Assembly (NCBI GenBank): GCA_025462735.1
Contig: JAOAPC010000001.1
Span: 1-64,000, forward strand
From: Acidobacteriaceae bacterium
Lineage (GTDB): Bacteria > Acidobacteriota > Terriglobia > Terriglobales > Acidobacteriaceae
DNA: 64,000 bases
Direction: 5' to 3'
The stretch's first letter is position 1. Each line of letters begins with the position of its first letter. A program made the translations under genes and the position numbers. Of the stretch, positions 27,136-34,718 are shown in pieces. Under the pieces are notes generated by a model. The model did not search any database and was not told the origin of the DNA. It worked only from the letters and a program-made list of their open reading frames with translations.

Positions 27136-27251
27136 CATTGAATCATCGGATCATTGAGTCATTAAAACCATAATGCACTCTGGCGTCGTCTTTTTACCCC
27201 TGCATTTACGAACTTGGCTGTTCAATGATTCAATGTTCCGATGATTCAATG
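27136..27251. repeat. 28-bp inverted repeat in the alaS / cNMP divergent region
   Basis: Left arm 27136-27163 (CATTGAATCATCGG...) and right arm 27224-27251 (AATGATTCAATG...) are inverted copies differing at about two positions, separated by 60 nt. Each arm also contains GATTCAAT sub-repeats. Position between two divergent starts suggests an effect on transcription or mRNA structure. Confidence 0.6.
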
Positions 27252-27270
27252 ATTCAATTTCGGAGGAACC

Positions 27271-28107
27271 ATGGCCTGCAATCCTACTGTTCTGCGGCAA
27301 GTGCCGCTATTCGCCTTGCTCGACGATGAAGAGACCGCCGTCTTAGCCAGCCAGGTTGAACTCAGAACCTTCGCTCCGCGGCAGCGGATTTACAAAATGG
27401 GCGATCCAGGTGATCGCGCCTATGTTCTGGTCTCGGGTTCAGTGCGCGTCACCACGGTAGATGAAGACAACCAGGAAGTCGTGGTCGATCAGCCTTCGCA
27501 AGGAGAGTTCTTCGGCTTCGCCTCTATGCTTGAGCAAACGCCGCATCAGACCACCGCGATCGCGCACGAAGAAACCGTCTGCATCGAAGTCGACCGCCAC
27601 GATATTAGCGTATTACTGCAGCACAAGCCCATGGCCGGAATGGATATGCTCACCGCCCTGGGGCGCCAGTTCCATGCCTCGCAGCAACTGGTGCGCGTGC
27701 GGGCCAGCCGCAATCCGAATCAGATAATAGAAGAAGAGGAAACCCACGGCGAACGCGTTGCCGACACCGTCGCTAGCTTCGGCGGGTCATGGACCTTCAT
27801 CATCACTTTCCTTTCTGTTCTGGTCGTCTATTCATCCACCAACGTGTTGCTCGGACACCGCGCGTGGGACCCATATCCCTTCATCCTGCTCAATCTTTTT
27901 CTGTCGATGCTCGCGGCCATTCAAGCCCCGGTCATCATGATGAGCCAGAACCGACAGGACAAAAAAGATCGCCTGCGAAGCGAGCTGGATTATGAGGTGA
28001 ACCGTCGGGCCGAAGTCGAAATACAAGGACTGGCCAGCAAGATGAACATGCTCGGCGACAAGATTGGGGACGTCGAAGATCTGTTACGAAAGAAGTTGCC
28101 TGCGTGA
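27271..28107 (+). CDS. Cyclic-nucleotide-binding domain plus DUF1003 membrane protein
   Basis: 278 residues; GGAGG 5 nt before ATG. Residues about 8-125 are a cNMP-binding/Crp-type sensor (VPLFALLDDEE, GDPGDRAYVLVSGSVRV, GEFFGFASML). Residues about 160-235 are DUF1003: ERVADTVASFGGSW, two helices (FIITFLSVLVVYSS, FILLNLFLSMLAAIQAPVIMMSQNRQ), then a coiled coil (LDYEVNRRAEVEIQGLASKM). There is no DNA-binding helix-turn-helix, so it is a membrane-tethered sensor rather than a regulator. Which ligand it binds is not known; the fusion is common in Acidobacteria. Confidence 0.85.
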   Translation: MACNPTVLRQVPLFALLDDEETAVLASQVELRTFAPRQRIYKMGDPGDRAYVLVSGSVRVTTVDEDNQEVVVDQPSQGEFFGFASMLEQTPHQTTAIAHEETVCIEVDRHDISVLLQHKPMAGMDMLTALGRQFHASQQLVRVRASRNPNQIIEEEETHGERVADTVASFGGSWTFIITFLSVLVVYSSTNVLLGHRAWDPYPFILLNLFLSMLAAIQAPVIMMSQNRQDKKDRLRSELDYEVNRRAEVEIQGLASKMNMLGDKIGDVEDLLRKKLPA

Positions 28108-28120
28108 AAAAACTCAGGCG

Positions 28121-28657
28121 TCAGTGTTCAGTCGATTCGTTTCCGAAACTTTCGAGCACGTCTTCCTCAACGTCCCACTTGCGGAGAATGATGAAGATCG
28201 TCTTCGCTCCAAAACCTGCTCGCATCAGTTGACGGAAGACTCGCGCTGCCTGTTTCTGATCTTTAGGTTTCTTCACCCGCTTGCGCTGTAAATATTCCCG
28301 CGCTTGTTTCTCTTCATCTACTTCGCTGTAAACCGAATTCACCGCCTTCTCCAGAACTTCGCTGTGAACGCCTTTTATCTTCAAATCCGTACTCACGCGC
28401 CGGCGTCCGAACTTTTCGTTGTCACGTCGAAATGCGGAGTACGTGGCCGCATATTTCGCATCGTTCAAATATCCCTGATCTTTCAACTTCCGAATTACCA
28501 AATCAACCAACGTCTGTCCGATTTCGGTATCTGCAGCCACTCTTTGCCGCAACAATCTTTTCAGCTCCGCAACCGAGCGCATTCTTCGTCCGAGCGCGCC
28601 CACTGCGTACTCGTACAATTCGTTCTCCGTTTCCAGTTTGCGTCGCGCAAAGCTCAT
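28121..28657 (-). CDS. recX: Recombination regulator RecX
   Basis: 178 residues from the ATG at 28657 (a GTG three codons up is possible). Three-helix repeats of RecX are seen: LYEYAVGALGRRMRSVAELKRLL, VIRKLKDQGYLNDAKYAATYSAFR, FGRRRVSTDLKIKGV, and a C-terminal AARVFRQLMRAGFGAKTIF. RecX caps and inhibits RecA filaments. It is not next to recA here and converges with the cNMP/DUF1003 gene (14 nt apart). Confidence 0.85.
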   Translation of the reverse strand: MSFARRKLETENELYEYAVGALGRRMRSVAELKRLLRQRVAADTEIGQTLVDLVIRKLKDQGYLNDAKYAATYSAFRRDNEKFGRRRVSTDLKIKGVHSEVLEKAVNSVYSEVDEEKQAREYLQRKRVKKPKDQKQAARVFRQLMRAGFGAKTIFIILRKWDVEEDVLESFGNESTEH

Positions 28658-28776
28658 AATCACCACAAAGTACTAGTACTTCTGAGTGCGGATATTAACA
28701 GAATCTTTACGAAACTTTTGATGACAATGGGAACTTAACCGCGTCTATATACGTAACAGCTAAACAGGAGCAAGTC

Positions 28777-29160
28777 ATGCTTACCGTAAAGAGTGAACGG
28801 GCCGGTGATGTGGTGGTTATAAAGTGCGCGGGAAGAATCGTGCGCGGTCAGGAAGCCGCATTGCGCAACGCCGTGCTTCAGGAGAAGCTCGCGCGGGTCG
28901 TGGTGCTTGATCTTTCCGACGTCGACTCAATCGATGCCGGCGGTCTCACTTTGCTCGTATATCTGCATCGTTGGACCGAGAACAATCGCACTCATCTTAA
29001 GCTGGTGAATCCGAGCGTATTCGTGCACGAGATGTTGACCCGCACCCATCTCAGCTGTGTCTTTGACATTTCATCGTTTGATGACGCTGTGACCGTGCTC
29101 TGCGGCCGCGAACGAGAACGACAACGCGAGAGCCATACCGCCGCTGTTGCCGCGTACTGA
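28777..29160 (+). CDS. STAS-domain anti-sigma-factor antagonist-like protein
   Basis: 127 residues with AGGAG six nt upstream. Single STAS domain: VVIKCAGRIVRGQEAALRNAV, VVLDLSDVDSIDAGGLTLLVYLHRW and LVNPSVFVHEMLTRTHL. The DSIDAGG motif has Asp-Ala where the phosphorylatable Ser of SpoIIAA (DSSG) would be, so phospho-switching by a cognate kinase may not occur. It may work as a partner-binding module in a regulatory complex. No anti-sigma kinase is adjacent. Confidence 0.8.
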   Translation: MLTVKSERAGDVVVIKCAGRIVRGQEAALRNAVLQEKLARVVVLDLSDVDSIDAGGLTLLVYLHRWTENNRTHLKLVNPSVFVHEMLTRTHLSCVFDISSFDDAVTVLCGRERERQRESHTAAVAAY

Positions 29161-29265
29161 GTGTCCATGTGGGTGGGACATTCCTGTCCGACAAATAACA
29201 AACACAAGCTGATAAACGAGAGTAAATAATCCTAGAACAGTCCCACCCGCTGTGCAGGCGATTGG

Positions 29266-29313
29266 CTTCCTCTGTGGCTTTTCCTCTGTGCCCCTCTGTG
29301 TTCGCTGTGGTTA
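29266..29313. repeat. CTCTGTG-type intergenic repeat
   Basis: CTCTGTGGC...CTCTGTGCCCCTCTGTG occurs downstream of the STAS gene; the same motif recurs at about 34750-34795, where it encodes the tail of the radical SAM protein, and in degenerate form near 48663-48715. Confidence 0.55.
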
Positions 29314-29340
29314 GCTTTTGAGAACGAGTCGCAGCCGGGC

Positions 29341-30465
29341 CTACCGTCCCCCAAACCCGGTCGCCTGCATCGCATTCTTTGACATGTCGCTGGTTGAAGA
29401 AATACCCTGCATACGCAGCTTGAAGTCGTCTGCATTCGAAGCGTTCTCGAGCGCGGTTTCATACGCAACCAATCCCGCCTGGAACAGGTCCCATAACGAC
29501 TGATCGAACGTCTGCATTCCGTATTGCGATGTTCCCGCCGAAATCGCGTCCCGCACCGCTCGTGTCTTTTCGGGTATCAGAATACATTCGCGGATGTACG
29601 CCGTATTGATCATGACTTCGACCGCCGGAACTCGTCCCTCGGCGTCGACCCGCCTCACCAGTCGTTGACTGACTACCGCCCTCAGCACCGCCGCCAACTG
29701 TAGCCGGATCTGCTTCTGCTCCGGAGGTGGAAACACAGCAATAATTCGGTTGATGGTTTCGACCGCATCCAGCGTGTGCAGGGTTGAGAAAACCATGTGC
29801 CCGGTTTCCGCCGCGTGCAGCGCCGTCCCAATGGTCTCCATGTCGCGCATTTCGCCGACCAGAATCACGTCAGGATCCTGACGCAAAGAAGCCCGCAGTG
29901 CCGCCGAAAAACTCGGCGTATCCACTTCCACCTCGCGCTGGTTCACGTACCCTTTTTTGTCACGATGCAGAAATTCGATCGGGTCCTCGATCGTAATAAT
30001 GTGTTCCGCGCGCGTAGAGTTCACGCGGTCAATCATTGCCGCCAGCGTCGTCGATTTGCCGGATCCGGTCACGCCGGTCACCAGCACCAGTCCGCGTGGC
30101 ATTTCACAAATTTGCTCGATGATCTTCGGCAAATACAACTCGTCGAGCGCGCGAATTTTCGTCGGAATTACGCGCAGCACCAGGCCCACGTTTCCGCGCT
30201 GCTGAAAAACGTTCACACGGAAGCGTCCCAGTCCGGCCACGCCGTACGCCATATCAATTTCGCTGATCTCTTTGAACTTTTGTTTCTGCCGTGCAGACAT
30301 TATGCTGAACGCCATGGTCAACATGTCTTCGGCGCTTACGCGCGGCTGGTCGGTCAACGGCACCAGATCGCCGTCGATTCGTAGGTGAGGATAGTTCCCG
30401 ACTTTCAAGTGCAAGTCGGAGGCGCGCCGCTCCATCGCAATTTTCAGCAGATCATCTATTTGCAT
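29341..30465 (-). CDS. pilT: Twitching motility ATPase PilT
   Basis: 374 residues. PilT/secretion ATPase hallmarks: N-terminal ASDLHLKVG, Walker A GVTGSGKSTT, ITIEDPIEF Asp box, VILVGEMRDMETI Walker B and the His-box region TAAETGHMVFSTLHT-like sequence. The RASDLH start and AIRE-like C-terminal part (ISAGTSQYGMQTFDQSL) favour PilT over PilB. It powers pilus retraction from the cytoplasmic side. No other pil genes are adjacent, so the gene is outside a pilus operon here. Confidence 0.93.
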   Translation of the reverse strand: MQIDDLLKIAMERRASDLHLKVGNYPHLRIDGDLVPLTDQPRVSAEDMLTMAFSIMSARQKQKFKEISEIDMAYGVAGLGRFRVNVFQQRGNVGLVLRVIPTKIRALDELYLPKIIEQICEMPRGLVLVTGVTGSGKSTTLAAMIDRVNSTRAEHIITIEDPIEFLHRDKKGYVNQREVEVDTPSFSAALRASLRQDPDVILVGEMRDMETIGTALHAAETGHMVFSTLHTLDAVETINRIIAVFPPPEQKQIRLQLAAVLRAVVSQRLVRRVDAEGRVPAVEVMINTAYIRECILIPEKTRAVRDAISAGTSQYGMQTFDQSLWDLFQAGLVAYETALENASNADDFKLRMQGISSTSDMSKNAMQATGFGGR

Positions 30466-30656
30466 GCGGACGGTTTCCCAGGACCATCTGTATGATCACC
30501 CGAATTCGTACCCTATTAAAGATGACCTAAGTAACGACGTTCTCGCAGGCGAACTACGCAGTTAGACTCGCACCACTACTTGTAGAAGTTGGGCTGTCCA
30601 CCCTGCATTCGGACGTGCCAATAATTTCCTTGCAACCAAAAGCCAACTGTGAGATA

Positions 30657-30673
30657 ACTACGTAATGCGTAGT
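30657..30673. promoter_or_regulatory. Palindrome over the PadR gene start, candidate operator
   Basis: ACTACGTAATGCGTAGT has two 6-bp arms (ACTACG / CGTAGT) and contains the ATG at 30665. A related half, CACGTAGTAG, follows at about 30681-30690. Overlap with the start codon of a PadR-family gene suggests autorepression. Confidence 0.45.
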
Positions 30674-31006
30674 ACTCGACACGTAGTAGAGAAGGACAAG
30701 GGCACGGGATTAGGACATTTTTCCGACCCGCCGCTGCTCGTCCTCGCCAGTCTCGCAAGTGGACCCAAGCATGGACACGCCATGATCGAGGACATTGCCA
30801 CCATGTGCGGTACCCGCCTGGGTCCGGGAACGCTTTATGGGGCAATCGCGCGCCTGGAGCAGCAGGGTTGGATCGAGCCACTTCCAGCCGAGGAACGCCG
30901 CCGCCCCTATCGCATAAACGGTAAGGGCTTGAAAGTTCTGCGTGCCAGGCTGACCACGCTGAAAATGTTCACCAAAGCCGGACTGGAAAGGGTGGAGTCC
31001 TTGTGA
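30665..31006 (+). CDS. PadR-family transcriptional regulator
   Basis: 113 residues. Winged helix of PadR: LLVLASLASGPKHGHAMIEDI, then GPGTLYGAIARLEQQGWIEPL and RPYRINGKGLKVLRARL. The family senses small molecules or envelope stress and represses its own operon. The N-terminal 20 residues before DPPLLVLAS are not part of the fold; no other good start exists. It is followed by a membrane protein gene whose GTG start overlaps its stop by 4 nt, so the two are translationally coupled. The start lies in a palindrome that may be its own operator. Confidence 0.88.
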   Translation: MRSTRHVVEKDKGTGLGHFSDPPLLVLASLASGPKHGHAMIEDIATMCGTRLGPGTLYGAIARLEQQGWIEPLPAEERRRPYRINGKGLKVLRARLTTLKMFTKAGLERVESL

Positions 31007-31497
31007 ACCGAGCCCTCGCCCGGCTGCTTATTTCGCTGTATCCGCGTGACTGGAGACAGCGTTACGGCGAAGAATTTGAGGCGCTTCTTCTCGCGGGTGG
31101 TGGCGGCCTTCGCACCTCGGCAAATGTGATTTGGTCGGCACTTTGTGAGCACATCTTCTCAACTCGAGGAGGCTATATGAATCAACCCACTTTCGGCGCC
31201 ATCATGAGAAAGCCGAGTGCCTTTCTTCCCCTGGCAATGTCACTTACTGCTCTAGCCATGCTAGGCGGCGCCTATATCTTTGCCGTGGCCACCGGACACG
31301 GCGGCCTTGTGCGCGAACCGGATGAGGGGGCCATTGCTCATCTCTGGCAGCTACTCATGGCCGGTCAGTTGCCTGTGCTGCTGTTCTTCGCGATCAAGTG
31401 GTTGCCACGCGCTCCGCGACAGACGTTGTACGTACTCGCCCTCCAAGCCGGAGCTGCGCTGGCGTGCATGGCACCCGTCTTCTTTCTTAATTTGTGA
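31003..31497 (+). CDS. Membrane protein co-translated with PadR
   Basis: 164 residues from GTG. N-terminal LISLYPRDWRQRYGEEFEALL is the conserved soluble prefix found in many proteins encoded after PadR genes in Acidobacteria; three hydrophobic helices follow (LAMSLTALAMLGGAYIF, LLMAGQLPVLLFFAI, TLYVLALQAGAALACMAPVFF). No transport motif is seen. It may be the target of PadR regulation and take part in an envelope function, but nothing more specific is supported. Confidence 0.75.
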   Translation: MNRALARLLISLYPRDWRQRYGEEFEALLLAGGGGLRTSANVIWSALCEHIFSTRGGYMNQPTFGAIMRKPSAFLPLAMSLTALAMLGGAYIFAVATGHGGLVREPDEGAIAHLWQLLMAGQLPVLLFFAIKWLPRAPRQTLYVLALQAGAALACMAPVFFLNL

Positions 31498-31530
31498 TGC
31501 GATCGGTCACCACTGGGTCAGGATGAACTT

Positions 31531-31982
31531 GGGTGCCCCATTTCTCGCAGATTTTGCGAGAAATGGGATCAAGGTCTAGGCGCGCAGCAGAAAGGCCGGG
31601 ATTGGCCCACCTTTCACCAACCTCACTGAGGTTGCCCCACCCTTTGTGGTTTTCAAAGGGTGGGAGAGCACCGGCCCGAGCGCCATGTTCACTCATCACA
31701 GACTCACCGTAATCGAGTGCGTAAGGTCATTCAGTGGGCGGGTGGTCGTGCCCCATCCTTTCGCGCTTTGCGAAAGGGTGGGTACCACGAACCTCGAAGA
31801 GAAGAAGAACGGCTTTCAGGCCGCGATACGCCGTATTCGATCCGGGTGTGTTGATTAACACGGGGTCCGGGCTCATTGTAAGCATAAAAGTGGAAGCTGC
31901 TCCAGGGGCGGGTGGCCACCCTCCCATTCGTGAAATAACACGAGGGGTGCCCCATTTCTCGCGTTTTTTGCGACAAGTGGGA
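31531..31982. repeat. Cluster of four GTGCCCCA palindromic repeats
   Basis: Members at 31531-31568, 31631-31664, 31748-31782 and 31944-31982 have the form G-TGCCCCA(T/C)-(ttctcgc or cttt)-loop-matching arm-TGGG. They fill most of the 566-nt gap between the PadR-linked gene and the quinoprotein, which is otherwise non-coding. Confidence 0.8.
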
Positions 31983-32000
31983 ATCACAACTTCAAATACA

Positions 32001-32027
32001 AAAACTAAGGCTGCCTCGCGGCAGCCC
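32001..32027 (-). terminator. Terminator of the cytochrome-quinoprotein gene
   Basis: Stem GGCTGCC/GGCAGCC with TCGC loop, 38 nt past the leftward stop; the transcribed strand continues TTAGTTTTTGTATTTG, a fair T-run. A near-identical repeat-plus-hairpin arrangement lies at 34612-34697. Confidence 0.7.
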
Positions 32028-32063
32028 CTGTTCTTCCTTACGGCTGATAGCTGAAAGCGGGTA

Positions 32064-34469
32064 TTACGGCAAGCTAAACGCCTCGTACACGCTGCCCGAC
32101 GATCCCTTCGGATCCTTCCCGCCTCCCGCCGCCACCACTACGTACTGCTTGCCACCGACCATGTACGTCGCCGGTGTTGCGACACCAGCGTTCAGCAGAG
32201 TCGTTTCCCACAAGAGCTTCCCGTTGCGGGTATCGAAGGCGCGGAATTTTTTGTCATAAACCGTTGCACCAATGAACAACACATCGCCCGCCGTCAGAAT
32301 CGGCCCACCATAATTCTCCGTGCCCGTATTCTTCAATCCCTTTGCCGCCAGCTCCGGATACTCACCCAGCGGAACTTTCCACAAATATTTTCCGCTGTTC
32401 AAATCAATAGCACTCAACGTGCCCCACGGTGGCGTAATCCCAGGATATCCATCCGGATCAATAAAGTCGTTCGATCCCGTAATGCGATATTTCATGGGCG
32501 CGCCTTCGGCCGTGCTCGAATATAGCGCGTCGCGGTCTGGGTCCGCATCGACCGGATTTTTCGCCGTCAGGTAGGCAACCAACCCATTCACATCGTGATC
32601 GTTAAGGCCAGTAAACGCTGGCATTGCGCCCTTGCCTTGCCGGATTCTCGCCTCCACCTGCTCGGCTGAGAGCCGCTGTCCCACTCCCGTCAGAGCGGGA
32701 AATACCGGTGGCTTGCCTTCGCGGTGCTCGCCGTGACAAGTGGCGCACTTATCCTGATAAAGAGTCGCCCCGTGGGTTTGCGGATCTTCGGCGGCGCCGC
32801 CCGTCTTCGCCGCATCCTCCGCCTGGCTGCTGTCCTTCTCCGGTTCGTTCGCGCTGGTTTGCAGAAACTTGATCAGCGCCTGCATGTACTCGCCCTGCAG
32901 GCTGGGAAACGCCGGCATGCGGCCCTTCCCCTGCATGATCGTGTTCTCGATCTGGTCCGCCGAGAGCCGCTTTCCTACGTCAATAAGCGATGGATATGTA
33001 GGCGGCGATCCCGTCCTCTTGTCTCCGTGACAAATAGTGCACTGGTTGTGATATGTCCTCTCGCCCGTGCTGCCGCGCCCCGGCTTGTTTTCGGTGAGCG
33101 CAATCACGCACGCCGCTTCGTTCGCGTTGATATAGATAATGCCGCGCCGCGGATCGACCGCCGGCCCGCCCCACTCCGCCCCGCCCAGAAAGCAGGGAAA
33201 CACGACCGTTTCTTGATCTAAGCCCGTCGGAATGAATTGGCCGCCGCTCAAATATGTACTGAAAGTTTTTTCCGCCCATTCATGCGCCACCGGCGTTCGC
33301 TGCGTGAGCAACTCCTCCGTCAAAACCTGCCGCGTGAACGGCGAGGGCGCCGTCGGCACCGGCTGCGTGGGAGACGTAACTTCACCGGGAATCTGACTCG
33401 CCGGGAAGCTGCGCTCTTCAATAGGAAATAACGGCTTGCCTGTTGCACCGTCGAACAGAAAAAGGTATCCCTGCTTTGTGGTTTGTGCGACCGCATCTAC
33501 CCGTTTCCCTTCGCGTTTCACGGTCACCAGCGCCGGAGGCGCAGGAAAATCGCGGTCCCAAATATCGTGATGCACTCCCTGAAAATGCCAAATGCGCTTG
33601 CCCGTCTCCGCATCCAGTGCCAGCAGCGTGTCAGCAAACAGATCGTCACCCACCCGGTCCGCTCCGTAAAAGTCAAACACGGCTGAGCCTGTGGGCACAT
33701 AAACGATGCCTCGCTTTTCATCGAGAGACATGCCCGCCCAATTGTTCGCTGCGCCCGAATACTTCCACGCATCTTTGGGCCACGTCTCATATCCAAACTC
33801 GCCCGGATGCGGAATGGTGTGGAATCTCCATCGCAGCGCCCCCGTGTGCACGTCGAACGCGCGAATATCCCCGGGCGGGGATGGATGCGTTTCCGGATTG
33901 CGCCCGCCCACGATGATCAAGTCTTTGTAAACAATGCCGGGACTCGTCATCTGCACCGATTGCAACCGGTAATCACCGCGCATGTCCTTCCGCAGATCGA
34001 GGCGTCCCTGCTCGCCAAATTCTGCGATCGGCTTGCCATCTTCCGCATTCAGCGCATAGAGAAAATTCGTGACCGAGGCAAAAATGCGATTCTCTTTTCC
34101 GTCCGTCCAGTAGGCCAGCCCCCGCTCCGGACTGTTTCCCTTAATTCCGGAATCGAACTTCCAGATCAGCTGTCCCGTCGCTGCATCGAGCGCGAGCACC
34201 TTTGACGTTGCGGTATAGGCGTACAGAACGCGGCCGACGATCAGGGGACTGGTCTCCAGCCCGCCCTTTTCGCCGCCATCAAACTTCCACGCCAGCTTGA
34301 GCTTGTGAACGTTTTTCCGATTGATCTGCGAAAGACTTGAGTAATGGTCGGCCGCCGCCTGCCCACCATACACCGGCCAGTCTTGCGTGGCTTGACCTTG
34401 GCAGAACGTAGGAATTGCAATCGACATGGATACAATGCTGAGAAAAAGAAATCTGGATACTAACCCCAT
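32064..34469 (-). CDS. PQQ quinoprotein dehydrogenase with two internal cytochrome c domains
   Basis: 801 residues with a Sec signal (about 1-25). Propeller blades start at residue 30 (WPVYGGQAAADHYSSL, ALDAATGQLIW, AFDVHTGALRW, ALDAETGKRIW). HHDIWDRD (300-307) matches the active-site region of glucose-dehydrogenase-type quinoproteins. Two cytochrome c domains lie at about 465-545 (CTICH at 477-481, axial MPAF) and 560-640 (CATCH at 575-579, axial MPAF), after which the propeller resumes (GTLSAIDLNSGKYLW, AFDTRNGKLLW). The haem domains are therefore inserted inside the propeller, not fused at its end, and would carry electrons straight from PQQ. Substrate (sugar or alcohol) unknown. A different gene from the one at 10045. 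Confidence 0.88.
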   Translation of the reverse strand: MGLVSRFLFLSIVSMSIAIPTFCQGQATQDWPVYGGQAAADHYSSLSQINRKNVHKLKLAWKFDGGEKGGLETSPLIVGRVLYAYTATSKVLALDAATGQLIWKFDSGIKGNSPERGLAYWTDGKENRIFASVTNFLYALNAEDGKPIAEFGEQGRLDLRKDMRGDYRLQSVQMTSPGIVYKDLIIVGGRNPETHPSPPGDIRAFDVHTGALRWRFHTIPHPGEFGYETWPKDAWKYSGAANNWAGMSLDEKRGIVYVPTGSAVFDFYGADRVGDDLFADTLLALDAETGKRIWHFQGVHHDIWDRDFPAPPALVTVKREGKRVDAVAQTTKQGYLFLFDGATGKPLFPIEERSFPASQIPGEVTSPTQPVPTAPSPFTRQVLTEELLTQRTPVAHEWAEKTFSTYLSGGQFIPTGLDQETVVFPCFLGGAEWGGPAVDPRRGIIYINANEAACVIALTENKPGRGSTGERTYHNQCTICHGDKRTGSPPTYPSLIDVGKRLSADQIENTIMQGKGRMPAFPSLQGEYMQALIKFLQTSANEPEKDSSQAEDAAKTGGAAEDPQTHGATLYQDKCATCHGEHREGKPPVFPALTGVGQRLSAEQVEARIRQGKGAMPAFTGLNDHDVNGLVAYLTAKNPVDADPDRDALYSSTAEGAPMKYRITGSNDFIDPDGYPGITPPWGTLSAIDLNSGKYLWKVPLGEYPELAAKGLKNTGTENYGGPILTAGDVLFIGATVYDKKFRAFDTRNGKLLWETTLLNAGVATPATYMVGGKQYVVVAAGGGKDPKGSSGSVYEAFSLP

Positions 34470-34611
34470 CGCTCCCCCTCGACCTTGTGTAGCGCTGACT
34501 ACCTTTCATGCGACTGCCTTGAGTGTCCGTGCATTATAACGGCGGCGCCTGGCCGCCGGTTTTCACGGTAGATAAATTGAGGGTTCACTTCTCCCGATCA
34601 CCAAGCGACGA

Positions 34612-34649
34612 GGGTGCCCCATTTCTCGCGTTTTGTACGAGAAGTGGGA
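34612..34649. repeat. GTGCCCCA palindromic repeat upstream of a terminator
   Basis: GGGTGCCCCATTTCTCGC ... GAGAAGTGGGAA. Together with the hairpin that follows it closely matches 31944-32027, so repeat and terminator occur as one copied unit. Confidence 0.75.
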
Positions 34650-34674
34650 ATCACAATTTCAAATACAAAAAACA

Positions 34675-34697
34675 AAGGCCGCCTTGCGGCGGCCTTT
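34675..34697 (-). terminator. Bidirectional terminator, end of the radical SAM gene
   Basis: AAAGGCCGCC-TTGC-GGCGGCCTTT, a 10-bp stem with TTTTT on the plus side and TTTGTTTTTTG on the minus side, 20-40 nt past the leftward stop at 34719. Confidence 0.85.
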
Positions 34698-34718
34698 TTC
34701 TGATGTAACAGCTGAGAA

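Noticed and set aside
27106-27270. T-box or other riboswitch before alaS
   Set aside because: The inverted repeats are seen, but no specifier loop or antiterminator sequence.
28777-29160. STAS protein as a phosphorylated SpoIIAA-type antagonist
   Set aside because: The phospho-Ser position is Asp/Ala in DSIDAGG, so only a STAS domain is claimed.
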